NCBI RefSeq assembly: GCF_014652915.1
Contig: NZ_BMZS01000001.1
Coordinates: 310,001 to 374,000, forward strand
Direction: 5' to 3'
Length of the DNA: 64,000 bases
From: Thalassobaculum fulvum
GTDB lineage: Bacteria; Pseudomonadota; Alphaproteobacteria; Thalassobaculales; Thalassobaculaceae
Part shown: positions 43,870-52,300 of the stretch, in pieces
Layout: each line of letters begins with the position of its first letter
Numbering within the stretch: position 1 is the first letter of the stretch
Program-made: the position numbers and the translations under genes
Notes under the pieces: model-generated
The model's input: only the letters and a program-made list of their open reading frames with translations
Database searches by the model: none
Told to the model about the DNA's origin: nothing

Positions 43870-44643
43870 TCAGGCGCGCCGCGCCACCAGGAACAGCCGG
43901 CGGAACGGGAACAGCGTCCGGCCGTCGGGGCCGGGCGGATAGGCGGCCGCCACCCGCGCCCGGTAGGCGGCCTCGAAGCCCGAGCGGTGCGGCTCGTCGA
44001 GGGCGTCGAGGAACGGCCGCAGCCAGGTCCCCTTGGTCCATTCGGCGACCGGGTTGTCGCCCTCCAGGATCTGCAGGTACTCGGTCTCCCAGACGTCCAG
44101 CGCGGCGGCCTTCGGGGCCAGCCGGCGGACGTACTCGGCCGGCGGATCGACCGGCGGCGGCGCCAGCATCGGCAGGATCCGGTCGGCCCACGGCCCGTCG
44201 CGGGCGGCGTCGGCCACCGAGGTGTGCGACGGGGCGGTGAAGTTGCGCGGCATCTGGACCGCCAGCCAGCCGCCGGGCGCGACCTGGTCGAACAGCCGGG
44301 GGAACAGGGCGTCGTGGTCGCCGAGCCAGTGCAGCGCGGCGTTCGAGTACAGCACGTCGACCGGCAGGCTGGCGGTCCAGCGGGCCGCGTCGGCGGTCTC
44401 GAAGGCCAGTTCCGGGTGCTCGCCGCGGGCCCGTTCCAGCATGCTGGCGGACGGGTCGATGCCGGCGACCGCGGCGTTCGGCCAGCGTCGCGCCAGAACC
44501 GCCGTCACGTTGCCGGCGCCGCAGCCGAGGTCGACGACGCGGGCCGGCGAATCGGCGTCGACCCGGGCCAGCAGGTCGAGGGCCGGCCGCAGCCGGTGGT
44601 CGGCGAACTTCAGGTACTGCGCGGGATCCCAGGCCACGGGCAT
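43870..44643 (-). CDS. tam: trans-aconitate 2-methyltransferase
   Basis: A 257-residue AdoMet-dependent methyltransferase. It starts VAWDPAQYLKFADHRLRPALDLLARV, the characteristic Tam N-terminus, and has motif I VVDLGCGAGNVTAVLARRWP, then GIDPSASMLERAR and VDVLYSNAALHWLGDHDALFPRL. Tam methylates trans-aconitate, removing an inhibitor of aconitase. The ATG at 44643 with GGAGAAG directly before it sets the start. It is divergent from the pentapeptide-repeat gene. Confidence 0.9.
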   Translation of the reverse strand: MPVAWDPAQYLKFADHRLRPALDLLARVDADSPARVVDLGCGAGNVTAVLARRWPNAAVAGIDPSASMLERARGEHPELAFETADAARWTASLPVDVLYSNAALHWLGDHDALFPRLFDQVAPGGWLAVQMPRNFTAPSHTSVADAARDGPWADRILPMLAPPPVDPPAEYVRRLAPKAAALDVWETEYLQILEGDNPVAEWTKGTWLRPFLDALDEPHRSGFEAAYRARVAAAYPPGPDGRTLFPFRRLFLVARRA

Positions 44644-44746
44644 CTTCTCCGGTGTTCGCGGCGGCAAGACTCCGCGGTAGGATAATGGAACCTGCCGACG
44701 GTAGAAGGGTTTGCCGTCGGGCGGGAGAGGATGAACGGTACAGGTC

Positions 44747-46186
44747 ATGACCGATCGGCGCGAGGACGCCAAGTCTCCGGGAACGACTGCGGCCAACCAG
44801 GGGATCTCCCGGGCGATCGCCGACCACGCGGCCGGTCACGAGTTCCCGCGCGACGACCGGCCCACCGCGATCCGCCTGCGCAAGCTGACGCAGCGCGAGG
44901 TCGACGACATGAGCCAGCGGCACCTGCTGTTCCAGCGCGGGCGCACCGGCGGCGCGCGGGCCAGCTTCGCCGGCTGCGATCTCGGCTATCTCGACTTCAA
45001 GGGCCAGGACCTGACCGGCGCCGACTTCTCGGGCGCCAGGCTGGCCCACGCCGACCTGCGCGAGGCCGTGCTGGTGGCCGCGAACCTGTTCGCCTGCGAC
45101 CTGCGGCACGCCGATTTCCGCTCGGCCGACCTCAGCCGCGTCGACCTGCGCGGTGCCAGCCTGCGCGGCGCCAACCTGTCGGACGTCAAGATGGTCGAGG
45201 CCGACCTGCGCGACGGGGTGCTGCTGAAGCCGGACGAGCGCGGCAACCTGGTGGCGACCGGCTTCGAGACCACCGCCTCCGATGTCGCGACCGCCACGGC
45301 GCTGCGGGCCGACATGTCGAACGCCAAGATGTCGAACGCCTTCGTGGTGCAGACCGACCTGACCGACGCGGTGCTGCGCAACGTCCGGCTCTACCGCGCC
45401 GACCTCAGCCACGCCAACCTGACCGGCTCGAACCTGGAGGGCGCCGATCTCACCGAGGCCAATCTGACCGGCGCGATCCTGCACGGGGCGGTCCTGTACA
45501 ACGCGGTGTTCTCCGGCACCACGCTGACCGACGCGGATCTCGCCGGTGCGGCGTTCTCGAACCTGGACCGGGAGTCGCTGCACCTGACCGGCGCCCGCCT
45601 GCCGAAGGTGCTCGACGCGCTCAGCCAGGAAATGCGCACCATGATGATCGCGCACGACGTCTGGATCCGGTCCTCCGGGCGCCAGGGCAAGCGGGCCGAC
45701 CTGTCGCGGCGGGACGCCAGCGGACAGTCGCTCTCCGGGCTCAACCTGTCGGCCGCCAACATGGAGTTCGTCGTGCTGGTCGGCAGCGACCTGTCGCGCA
45801 TGGACCTGCTGATGGCCGACATGTCGTTCGCCGACCTGCGCGATGCCGACCTCAGCTATTCCGACCTGCGCGGCGTCACCCTGCGGCGCGCCAACCTGAC
45901 CGGCGCCAACCTGCTCGGGGCGCAGCTGTCGCCGATCAACATCATCGGCTCCAACGTCCAGCGTTGGGGCGCGCATCTCGAGCACGCCCGGCTGATCCGC
46001 GCCAAGCTGCGCGGTGTCGACATGTCGCACTCCCACCTGCAGCACGCCGACCTGACCGAGGCCGACCTGCGCGGTGCCGACCTGACCGGCGCCAACCTGC
46101 AGGACGCCGACCTGACCGATGCCGACCTGCGCGGCGCCAACCTGACCGACGCCGACCTGCGGGGCGCCATCGGGCACACCTCGTGA
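44747..46186 (+). CDS. pentapeptide-repeat protein
   Basis: A 479-residue protein dominated by A(D/N)LXX repeats that would form right-handed quadrilateral beta-helices. Repeats fall in three blocks, about 78-140, 195-290 and 340-475, separated by a linker near 290-330 (ALSQEMRTMMIAHDVWIRSSGRQ). The first 60 residues are non-repetitive and charged. No gyrase-mimic or enzyme domain is recognised, so function is open. Its last four bases overlap mmcB (GTGA). Confidence 0.88.
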   Translation: MTDRREDAKSPGTTAANQGISRAIADHAAGHEFPRDDRPTAIRLRKLTQREVDDMSQRHLLFQRGRTGGARASFAGCDLGYLDFKGQDLTGADFSGARLAHADLREAVLVAANLFACDLRHADFRSADLSRVDLRGASLRGANLSDVKMVEADLRDGVLLKPDERGNLVATGFETTASDVATATALRADMSNAKMSNAFVVQTDLTDAVLRNVRLYRADLSHANLTGSNLEGADLTEANLTGAILHGAVLYNAVFSGTTLTDADLAGAAFSNLDRESLHLTGARLPKVLDALSQEMRTMMIAHDVWIRSSGRQGKRADLSRRDASGQSLSGLNLSAANMEFVVLVGSDLSRMDLLMADMSFADLRDADLSYSDLRGVTLRRANLTGANLLGAQLSPINIIGSNVQRWGAHLEHARLIRAKLRGVDMSHSHLQHADLTEADLRGADLTGANLQDADLTDADLRGANLTDADLRGAIGHTS

Positions 46187-46668
46187 CCGACCGGCCGGCG
46201 GACGGCGAGGTGGCCGACAGCGAGGTGGCCGGCGGCTCGGTTCCGGACGTCACCCGGCAGGTCACCCGCGGCGCCGCCCGCCTGCTCGAGGACCTGGGTT
46301 GCGCGGTGGTGACCGAGTTCGCGCTGGCCAACGGCCGGCGGGCCGACGTGGCGGCGCTCGCCGGCGACGGCCAGATCGCGCTGGTGGAGGTCAAGTCCGG
46401 GGTGCCGGATTTCCGGTCCGATGCGAAATGGCCGGAATACCTGGAGTTCTGCGACGCCTTCTATTTCGCCGTCGCCCCGGAGTTCCCGCGCGACCTGCTG
46501 CCGGACGGCGATGTCTGCGGCGTCATCGTCGCCGACGCGTGGGAGGCCGCGATCCTTCGGCCGGCGCCGCTGCGCAGGCTGTCGGCAGCGCGGCGGCGGG
46601 CGGTGACCGTCCGCCTGGCGCGGGTGGCGGCGCAGCGGCTGCGGGCGTTGACCGATCCCCGGCTTTAA
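46183..46668 (+). CDS. mmcB: MmcB-family DNA repair protein (putative endonuclease)
   Basis: A 161-residue PD-(D/E)XK-type protein. GRRADVAALA followed by IALVEVKSGVPDFRSDAKWPEYLEFCDAFYFAVAPEFP contains the catalytic D and E-x-K of the fold and is the MmcB signature. In Caulobacter MmcB acts in mitomycin-C damage tolerance with ImuABC. Start is a GTG at 46183 overlapping the pentapeptide stop. No imu genes or LexA box are visible nearby. Confidence 0.88.
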   Translation: MTDRPADGEVADSEVAGGSVPDVTRQVTRGAARLLEDLGCAVVTEFALANGRRADVAALAGDGQIALVEVKSGVPDFRSDAKWPEYLEFCDAFYFAVAPEFPRDLLPDGDVCGVIVADAWEAAILRPAPLRRLSAARRRAVTVRLARVAAQRLRALTDPRL

Positions 46669-46749
46669 TGTTGCGTCTGCGAAGGTCGTCGTGATCGATT
46701 GAGGCCAGCGAACCCGTCTTGGCGAAACGATTAATTGTATACATTGCGT

Positions 46750-46803
46750 ATTGATGCGATGCTGGCATCAATTCGTTGCCAACAAGGTCAGTACAACTGA
46801 CCT
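46750..46803. promoter_or_regulatory. two DNA dyads upstream of the microprotein gene
   Basis: ATTGATGC (46750-46757) and GCATCAAT (46765-46772) form a perfect 8-base inverted repeat. AGGTCAGT (46785-46792) and ACTGACCT (46796-46803) form a second around ACA. Both lie in an AT-rich 205-base gap before the small gene at 46874. They look like regulator sites or short hairpins in its leader; no clear promoter hexamers could be fixed. Confidence 0.5.
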
Positions 46804-46873
46804 GTCTTGAAGATCATATTGCAACTGCGAACGGCGACGGATGCCCCGCCGCCCACATCCCGCGGAGGCAAGA

Positions 46874-46978
46874 ATGAACACCACCGACCTGACCAAGACC
46901 GCCATCATCTACGGCCTGGGCTTCGCGACCCTGGCGATCGTGGCCCTGAACGGCGCGCTGAAGTACGTCGCCGTCTGA
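46874..46978 (+). CDS. 34-residue single-span membrane microprotein
   Basis: The frame opens MNTTDLTKTA and continues into one hydrophobic segment (IIYGLGFATLAIVALNGAL, 11-29), ending KYVAV. A strong GGAGG site six bases before the ATG supports translation. The size and layout resemble small accessory subunits of membrane complexes, but I do not recognise a family. It lies alone behind an AT-rich leader with two DNA dyads and ahead of a hairpin shared with the convergent hldE gene. Confidence 0.65.
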   Translation: MNTTDLTKTAIIYGLGFATLAIVALNGALKYVAV

Positions 46979-47004
46979 CGCCCCGCACCGGCCGGCGACG
47001 CGCC

Positions 47005-47026
47005 CCGGTGGGCCGAGCCCACCCGG
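47005..47026. terminator. hairpin between the convergent microprotein and hldE genes
   Basis: GGTGGGC (47007-47013) pairs with GCCCACC (47017-47023) over a three-base loop, extended by CC/GG with one bulge. Lacking a T-run on either side, it is at most a weak bidirectional terminator. Confidence 0.4.
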
Positions 47027-47074
47027 CGCGCCGCCCGCGGCCGGGCCTGCCGCGGCCCCCGCTTCCGGCGCGGT

Positions 47075-48553
47075 CTACGCCGTGCCCTTGTTGGCCCGCT
47101 CGATCGACTTGGTCGTGCTGTGGCCGTCCCGGAACTCTGCCAGCATGACGCGGCCGCCATACGCCCGGACGATGTCGGCGCCGACCACGCGATCGATCGA
47201 GTAGTCGCCGCCCTTCACCAGGACGTCCGGCCTCAGCGCCTCGAGCAACGGCTCGGGCGTGTCCTCCGGGAAGATCACCACCAGATCCACCGCCGACAGG
47301 GACCCCAGGACCAGGGCGCGCGACGCGTCGTTCTGGATCGGCCGGCTGTCGCCCTTGAGGCGGCGCACCGAGGCGTCGCTGTTGATCGCCACGATCAGCC
47401 GGTCGCACTGCGCCTTGGCCTCGCGCAGCAGCGCGATGTGCCCGGGGTGCAGCAGGTCGAACACCCCGTTGGTGAAGCCGATCGACAGGCCCTGCTTGCG
47501 CCACGCCTCGACGTGGCTCAGCGCGTCCTCCAGGGTGACCGACTTGGCCTCGCCGGTCTCCAGTTCGCGGGCCCGGAACACGGCGGTCAGCTCGGTCGAG
47601 CTGGCGGTCGCCGTGCCGACCTTGCCGACCACGATGCCGGCGGCGGCGTTGGCCAGGCGCGCCGCGCTCTCGATGTCGATGCCGGCGGCCAGCGCCGCCG
47701 AGACCGTCGCGACCACCGTGTCGCCGGCGCCGGAGACGTCGTAGACCTCGCGGGCCGTGGCCGGCAGATGCAGCGGCGTGTCGAGCGAGCCGCGGCGCAG
47801 CAGGGTCATGCCGTCCTGGCTGCGGGTCACCAGCACGGCCTCGACGCCGGTCCGCTCGATCAGCGCGCTCGCCGCCGCCACCACCTCGGCATCGGTGCCG
47901 GCCGGCATGCCGGTCGCCTCGGTCAGTTCGCGACGGTTCGGGGTCACCAGGGTGGCGCCGGAATACCGGCCGTAGTCGGTGCCCTTGGGATCGATGATCA
48001 CCGGTACCGCGCGCGGCCGCGCGGCGGCGATCAAGCGCCGCACGACCCGCTCGGTCAGCACGCCCTTGCCGTAGTCCGACAGCACCAGCGCCTGGGCGAG
48101 GCCGAGGTCGGCCTCGGCCCGGGCGATGATCTCCTCCTCGAGCGCCCCGCCGACCGCCTGCACCCGCTCGCGGTCGGCCCGCAGCATCTGCTGGCCGCCG
48201 GCGATGTAGCGGGTCTTGATGGTGGTCGGCCGGTCGTCCTCCTCGAGCAGGTGGCTCTCGATCTCGAAGTCGTCGCGCAGCAGGCCCTTGATCTCGCGCG
48301 CCGCCTCGTCGCGGCCGAGCAGGGCGACCAGGCAGACCGAGGCGGCCTGGGCACGCAGGTTGCGCACCACGTTGCCGACGCCGCCGAGCATCGCCTGCTC
48401 GCGGTCGATCCGCAGCACCGGCACCGGCGCCTCCGGCGAGATCCGCTCGACCGCGCCGTACACGAAGCGGTCCAGCATCAGGTCGCCGACCGCCAGCACG
48501 CGGACCTCGGCGAGCCGGCCGATGAGCTCGGCGAGATCGGAGTCCCCAGTCAC
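47075..48553 (-). CDS. hldE: bifunctional heptose 7-phosphate kinase / heptose 1-phosphate adenylyltransferase
   Basis: HldE makes ADP-heptose for the lipopolysaccharide core. The N-terminal ribokinase-type domain (1 to about 330) has VLAVGDLMLDRFVYG, PVLRIDREQAMLGGVGNVVRNL and the catalytic VYDVSGAGDTVVA. The C-terminal cytidylyltransferase-fold domain has FTNGVFDLLHPGHIALL (the HxGH motif) and KGGDYSIDRVVGAD. The start is a GTG at 48553 overlapping the gmhA stop (GTGA). Length is 492 residues, close to other fused HldE proteins. Confidence 0.95.
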   Translation of the reverse strand: MTGDSDLAELIGRLAEVRVLAVGDLMLDRFVYGAVERISPEAPVPVLRIDREQAMLGGVGNVVRNLRAQAASVCLVALLGRDEAAREIKGLLRDDFEIESHLLEEDDRPTTIKTRYIAGGQQMLRADRERVQAVGGALEEEIIARAEADLGLAQALVLSDYGKGVLTERVVRRLIAAARPRAVPVIIDPKGTDYGRYSGATLVTPNRRELTEATGMPAGTDAEVVAAASALIERTGVEAVLVTRSQDGMTLLRRGSLDTPLHLPATAREVYDVSGAGDTVVATVSAALAAGIDIESAARLANAAAGIVVGKVGTATASSTELTAVFRARELETGEAKSVTLEDALSHVEAWRKQGLSIGFTNGVFDLLHPGHIALLREAKAQCDRLIVAINSDASVRRLKGDSRPIQNDASRALVLGSLSAVDLVVIFPEDTPEPLLEALRPDVLVKGGDYSIDRVVGADIVRAYGGRVMLAEFRDGHSTTKSIERANKGTA

Positions 48554-49152
48554 GACCCCTCCGCGGCCGGCGCGGGCACGAGGCCGAGCTCGACCTCGAC
48601 GGCACCGCACAGCATCTGGCCGAGCATGATGTGCATCTCCTGGATCCGGGCGGTGGTGGTCGACGGGACGATCAGCGTCAGGTCGCACACCTCGGCGAGC
48701 CGGCCGCCGGTGCCGCCGCCCAAGCCGACCGTCGCGATCCCCATGGCGCGGCACGTCCGCAGCCCCTCGATGACGTTCGCCGACCGGCCCGAGGTCGACA
48801 GCCCGATCGCCACGTCGCCGGCCCGGCCGAGCGCCTCGACCTGCCGCGAGAACACCCGCTCGAAGCCGAGGTCGTTGCCGATCGCCGTGATCACGCCGCC
48901 GTCGGTGGTCAGCCCGAGGGCCGGGATGGCGTCGCGGTCGAGCCGGTAGCGCACGGCGAACTCGGTGGCGATGTTGTGCGCGTCGGCGGCGCTGCCGCCG
49001 TTGCCGAACAGCAGGATCTTGCCGCCGGCCCGGACCGATCCGGCGACCAGGGCGACCAGGCGCGCGAACGGTTCGGCGAGCGCTTCCCGCGTCGCGGCGG
49101 TGACGGCGGCGTGCTCGGCGAACTCGGAGTCGAAGTATCGGTCGATGTCCAT
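48550..49152 (-). CDS. gmhA: D-sedoheptulose-7-phosphate isomerase
   Basis: GmhA commits sedoheptulose 7-phosphate to ADP-heptose synthesis. The 200-residue SIS-domain protein has KILLFGNGGSAADAHNIATEFAVRY, LGLTTDGGVITAIGNDLGFERVFSRQVEAL and IGLSTSGRSANVIEGL, all characteristic of GmhA, with the late EMHIMLGQMLC active-site helix. The ATG at 49152 gives the family length. It is first in the gmhA-hldE pair. gmhB is not in the window. It is divergent from the giant RTX gene. Confidence 0.95.
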   Translation of the reverse strand: MDIDRYFDSEFAEHAAVTAATREALAEPFARLVALVAGSVRAGGKILLFGNGGSAADAHNIATEFAVRYRLDRDAIPALGLTTDGGVITAIGNDLGFERVFSRQVEALGRAGDVAIGLSTSGRSANVIEGLRTCRAMGIATVGLGGGTGGRLAEVCDLTLIVPSTTTARIQEMHIMLGQMLCGAVEVELGLVPAPAAEGS

Positions 49153-49253
49153 CGGGGGATCCGGACCGGTGAGGCGACGTGGCGTCCGTGTAGCGCCTGC
49201 GCGCGATCCTGCCAAGCGTCGCGCGCTACGCGGTGTCGTGGAGGGCCCGGTTT

Positions 49254-49265
49254 CTAAAATTTTAG
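49254..49265. promoter_or_regulatory. perfect palindrome before the RTX gene
   Basis: CTAAAATTTTAG is a perfect 12-base palindrome in the 186-base gap between gmhA and the RTX gene. It lies 20 bases upstream of the putative -35 of the RTX promoter, a plausible activator or repressor position. Confidence 0.5.
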
Positions 49266-49284
49266 CAAAACCACCGATTCGTTG

Positions 49285-49313
49285 TTTCCGAGCCGCCAGC
49301 TGTGGGATATACT
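49285..49313 (+). promoter_or_regulatory. promoter candidate of the RTX gene
   Basis: TATACT (49308-49313) is a good -10 element. TTTCCG (49285-49290) lies 17 bases upstream as a weak -35. The leader to the ATG would be about 19 bases and contains GTGGGGA as ribosome site. Confidence 0.45.
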
Positions 49314-49338
49314 TAAGTCGGGAAGAGTGGGGACCAAA

Positions 49339-52300
49339 ATGGCCACCATCAGCGGCACAACTGCCGACGAGACCCTCTATGGGGGGTCGGGGAACGACAC
49401 GCTGGACGGCGGCGCGGGCGCCGATGTCCTGTATGGCGGTGCCGGCAACGATCTGATCGACGGCAGCGCCGGCAACCTGTTCTCGTACAACGAGCCGAAG
49501 GGCAACGATACCCTCATCGGCGAGGCTGGCGACGACACCCTGCGCGGCGGCGGCGGCAACGACGTCTACGTCTTCGGGATCGGCGACGGCCACGACATCA
49601 TCCGCGACTACTACACCATCCACCCGCAGAGCGGACTCGGCGGGGCGAACGACCCCGTTCCGACCGACGGCGGCGTCGATACCCTGCTCTTCGGTCCGGG
49701 AATCACGGTCAGCGACACCTGGTTCTCGCTCGAGGGCAACAGCCTCGTGGTCGGGCTGCGCGACGGCGCGACCGATCTGTTCGACCTGAACGACATCGTC
49801 CGCTGGGAGTCCGTGGACAACCCGTTCAACCGGTTCGAATCCATTGCGTTGGACGACGGCACCACGCTGACCTTCAACGAGGTCATGACCCGGCTCGAGG
49901 GGTCCGCCGGTGCCGACTCGATCACCTGGACCGCGTCGCCGGTCGGGATCCTCCTGGACGGCGGTAACGATACCCTGACCACCGGCGCCTTCGCCGACAC
50001 GATCTCGGGCGGCGACGGCGACGACTCGCTGCGGTCCGGGGACGGCGACGACCTGGTCTACGCCGGTACCGGCGACGACTTCGTGCATGCATCGACCGGC
50101 GCGGACACGGTCTTCGGCGGCGACGGCAACGACACGCTCGACGGCGGGGCGGGTGGCGACCTCCTGCTGGGCGGCAACGGCGACGACGAGTTGCGCGGCG
50201 CCGGCGGCATGTACGGGACGATCAACGAGCAGCCTGGCGACGACACCCTGTCGGGCGGGCTCGGCAACGACCTGCTGCGCGGCGGCGGCGGCAACGACAA
50301 CTACGTGTTCGCCCGCGGCGAGGGCCAGGACACGATCATCGACGAGTACTACAACCAGTATCAGAACCCCCTCGGGGGCCTCGATCCGGTGGTCCTGGAG
50401 AACGGCGGCGTCGACACCCTGCAGCTCGGCCCGGGCATCACGGCGGCCGACCTCTGGGTCAATCTGGTCGGCGACGACCTGGTCATCGGTCTGCGCGACG
50501 GCGTCAACGAGCTGGACGGCCTGTCCGACAGCATCACCGTCCGGAACTGGCGCAGCCTCGACCGCCGCCTCGAGAGCATCGAGTTCTCCGACGGCTCGAA
50601 GCTCAACGTCGCCGACATGATGGCCGGCCTGAGCGGGACCTCGGCCAACGACACCCTCAGCTTCGGCGAGACCGGGGTCGGCTTCGACGCCGGCGCCGGC
50701 GACGACAGCGTCAACACCGGCGTGCATGCCGACACGGTGTCCGGCGGGACCGGCAACGACACCATCCTCAGCAGCGACGGCAACGACCAGGTCTACGGCG
50801 GCGCCGGCGACGACTACGTGCATGCCGGGTCCGCGAACGACATCGTGCAGGGCGGGTCCGGCAACGACACCCTCGACGGCGGCGCCGGGGCCGACTTGCT
50901 GTCCGGCGGTGCCGGCGACGACCTGCTGCTCGGCAGCGGCGGCCAGAAGGGCCTGGCGATCAACGAGCCGCCGGGCAACGACACCCTGGTCGGTGGCGCC
51001 GGCGCCGACACCATGCTGGGCGGCGGCGGCAACGACCTGTACCGGTACTCGCTCGGCGACGGCACCGACTTCATCCGCGACGAGTACTGGAACCAGTACC
51101 TCAGCCCGCTCGGCAAGCTGTTCAGTCCGGTACTGAGCGACGGCGGCAACGACACCCTGCAGTTCGACGGCGGCCTGACGCTCGACGACGCCACCTTCTG
51201 GTTCGACGGCAACTCCCTGGAGATCGTGCTGCCGAACGGCGAGCAGCTGCCGTTCGAGGCGGTGGCCGACCGGGTCCGCCTCGACCAGTGGACCGACACG
51301 CTCCGCAAGATCGAGAACATCCAGTTCGGCGGCGTCACCGTCGATGCCAACTCCCTGTACGGGGTCGCGCGGTCGGTGACGGCCGGCGACGACTCGCTGA
51401 GCTGGTCGACGGCCGGCCTGCGGGTCGACGGCGGCGCCGGCAACGACAGCCTGACCGGCGGCGGTTACCGCGACTACATCCTGGGCGGTGCCGGCACCGA
51501 CACCCTGAACGGCGGCGCCGGCGACGACACCCTGGCCGGCGGCGACGGGGCCGACGTGCTGCAGGGCGGCGACGGCAACGACGTGCTCGACGGCGGTGCC
51601 GGGGCCGATACCATCTACGGTGGCGCCGGCAGCGACCTGTTCGTGATCAAGGTCGAGAACGGTGCCGCGCCCGAGGCCTCGGGCGACGTGTTCGCCGACT
51701 TCGGCACCGGCGACGGGATCCGTCTGCAGGGCGCCGGGATCGACCCGTCGGCGGTCACCCTCACGCCGTCCCAGGACGGCACCAGCACCACCGTCGAGAT
51801 CGACCTGAACGGTGACGGCTCGACCGACCTGACGTTCACGGTCGCGGGCTCGTTCAACGACGCCGACGTGGTCACCACGACCGCCGGCGGCGTGACCTAT
51901 ACCGACCTGCGCTTCGGCTCGGTCGAGAACCAGACCCTGACCGGCGGTGCCGGTGACGACACCCTGTCGGGCGGCGAGGGCAACGACGTGCTGTCCGGCG
52001 GTGCCGGCAATGACGTGCTGTCCGGCGCCGGCGGCAACGACAGCATCGCCGGCGGCGACGGCGACGATACCGGCAGCGGCGGCGAGGGCTCCGACACGCT
52101 GGGCGGCGGTGCCGGCAACGACAGCCTCGGCGGCGGCACTGGCAACGACACCCTGTCGGGCGGCGCCGGGACCGACACCCTGTCCGGCGGTGGCGGCAAC
52201 GACTCGCTGTCCGGTGGCGACGGCAACGACAGCCTGGACGGCGGCGAGGGCGACGACACCCTGTCCGGCGGGGCCGGGTTCGACACCCTGCAGGGCGCCG

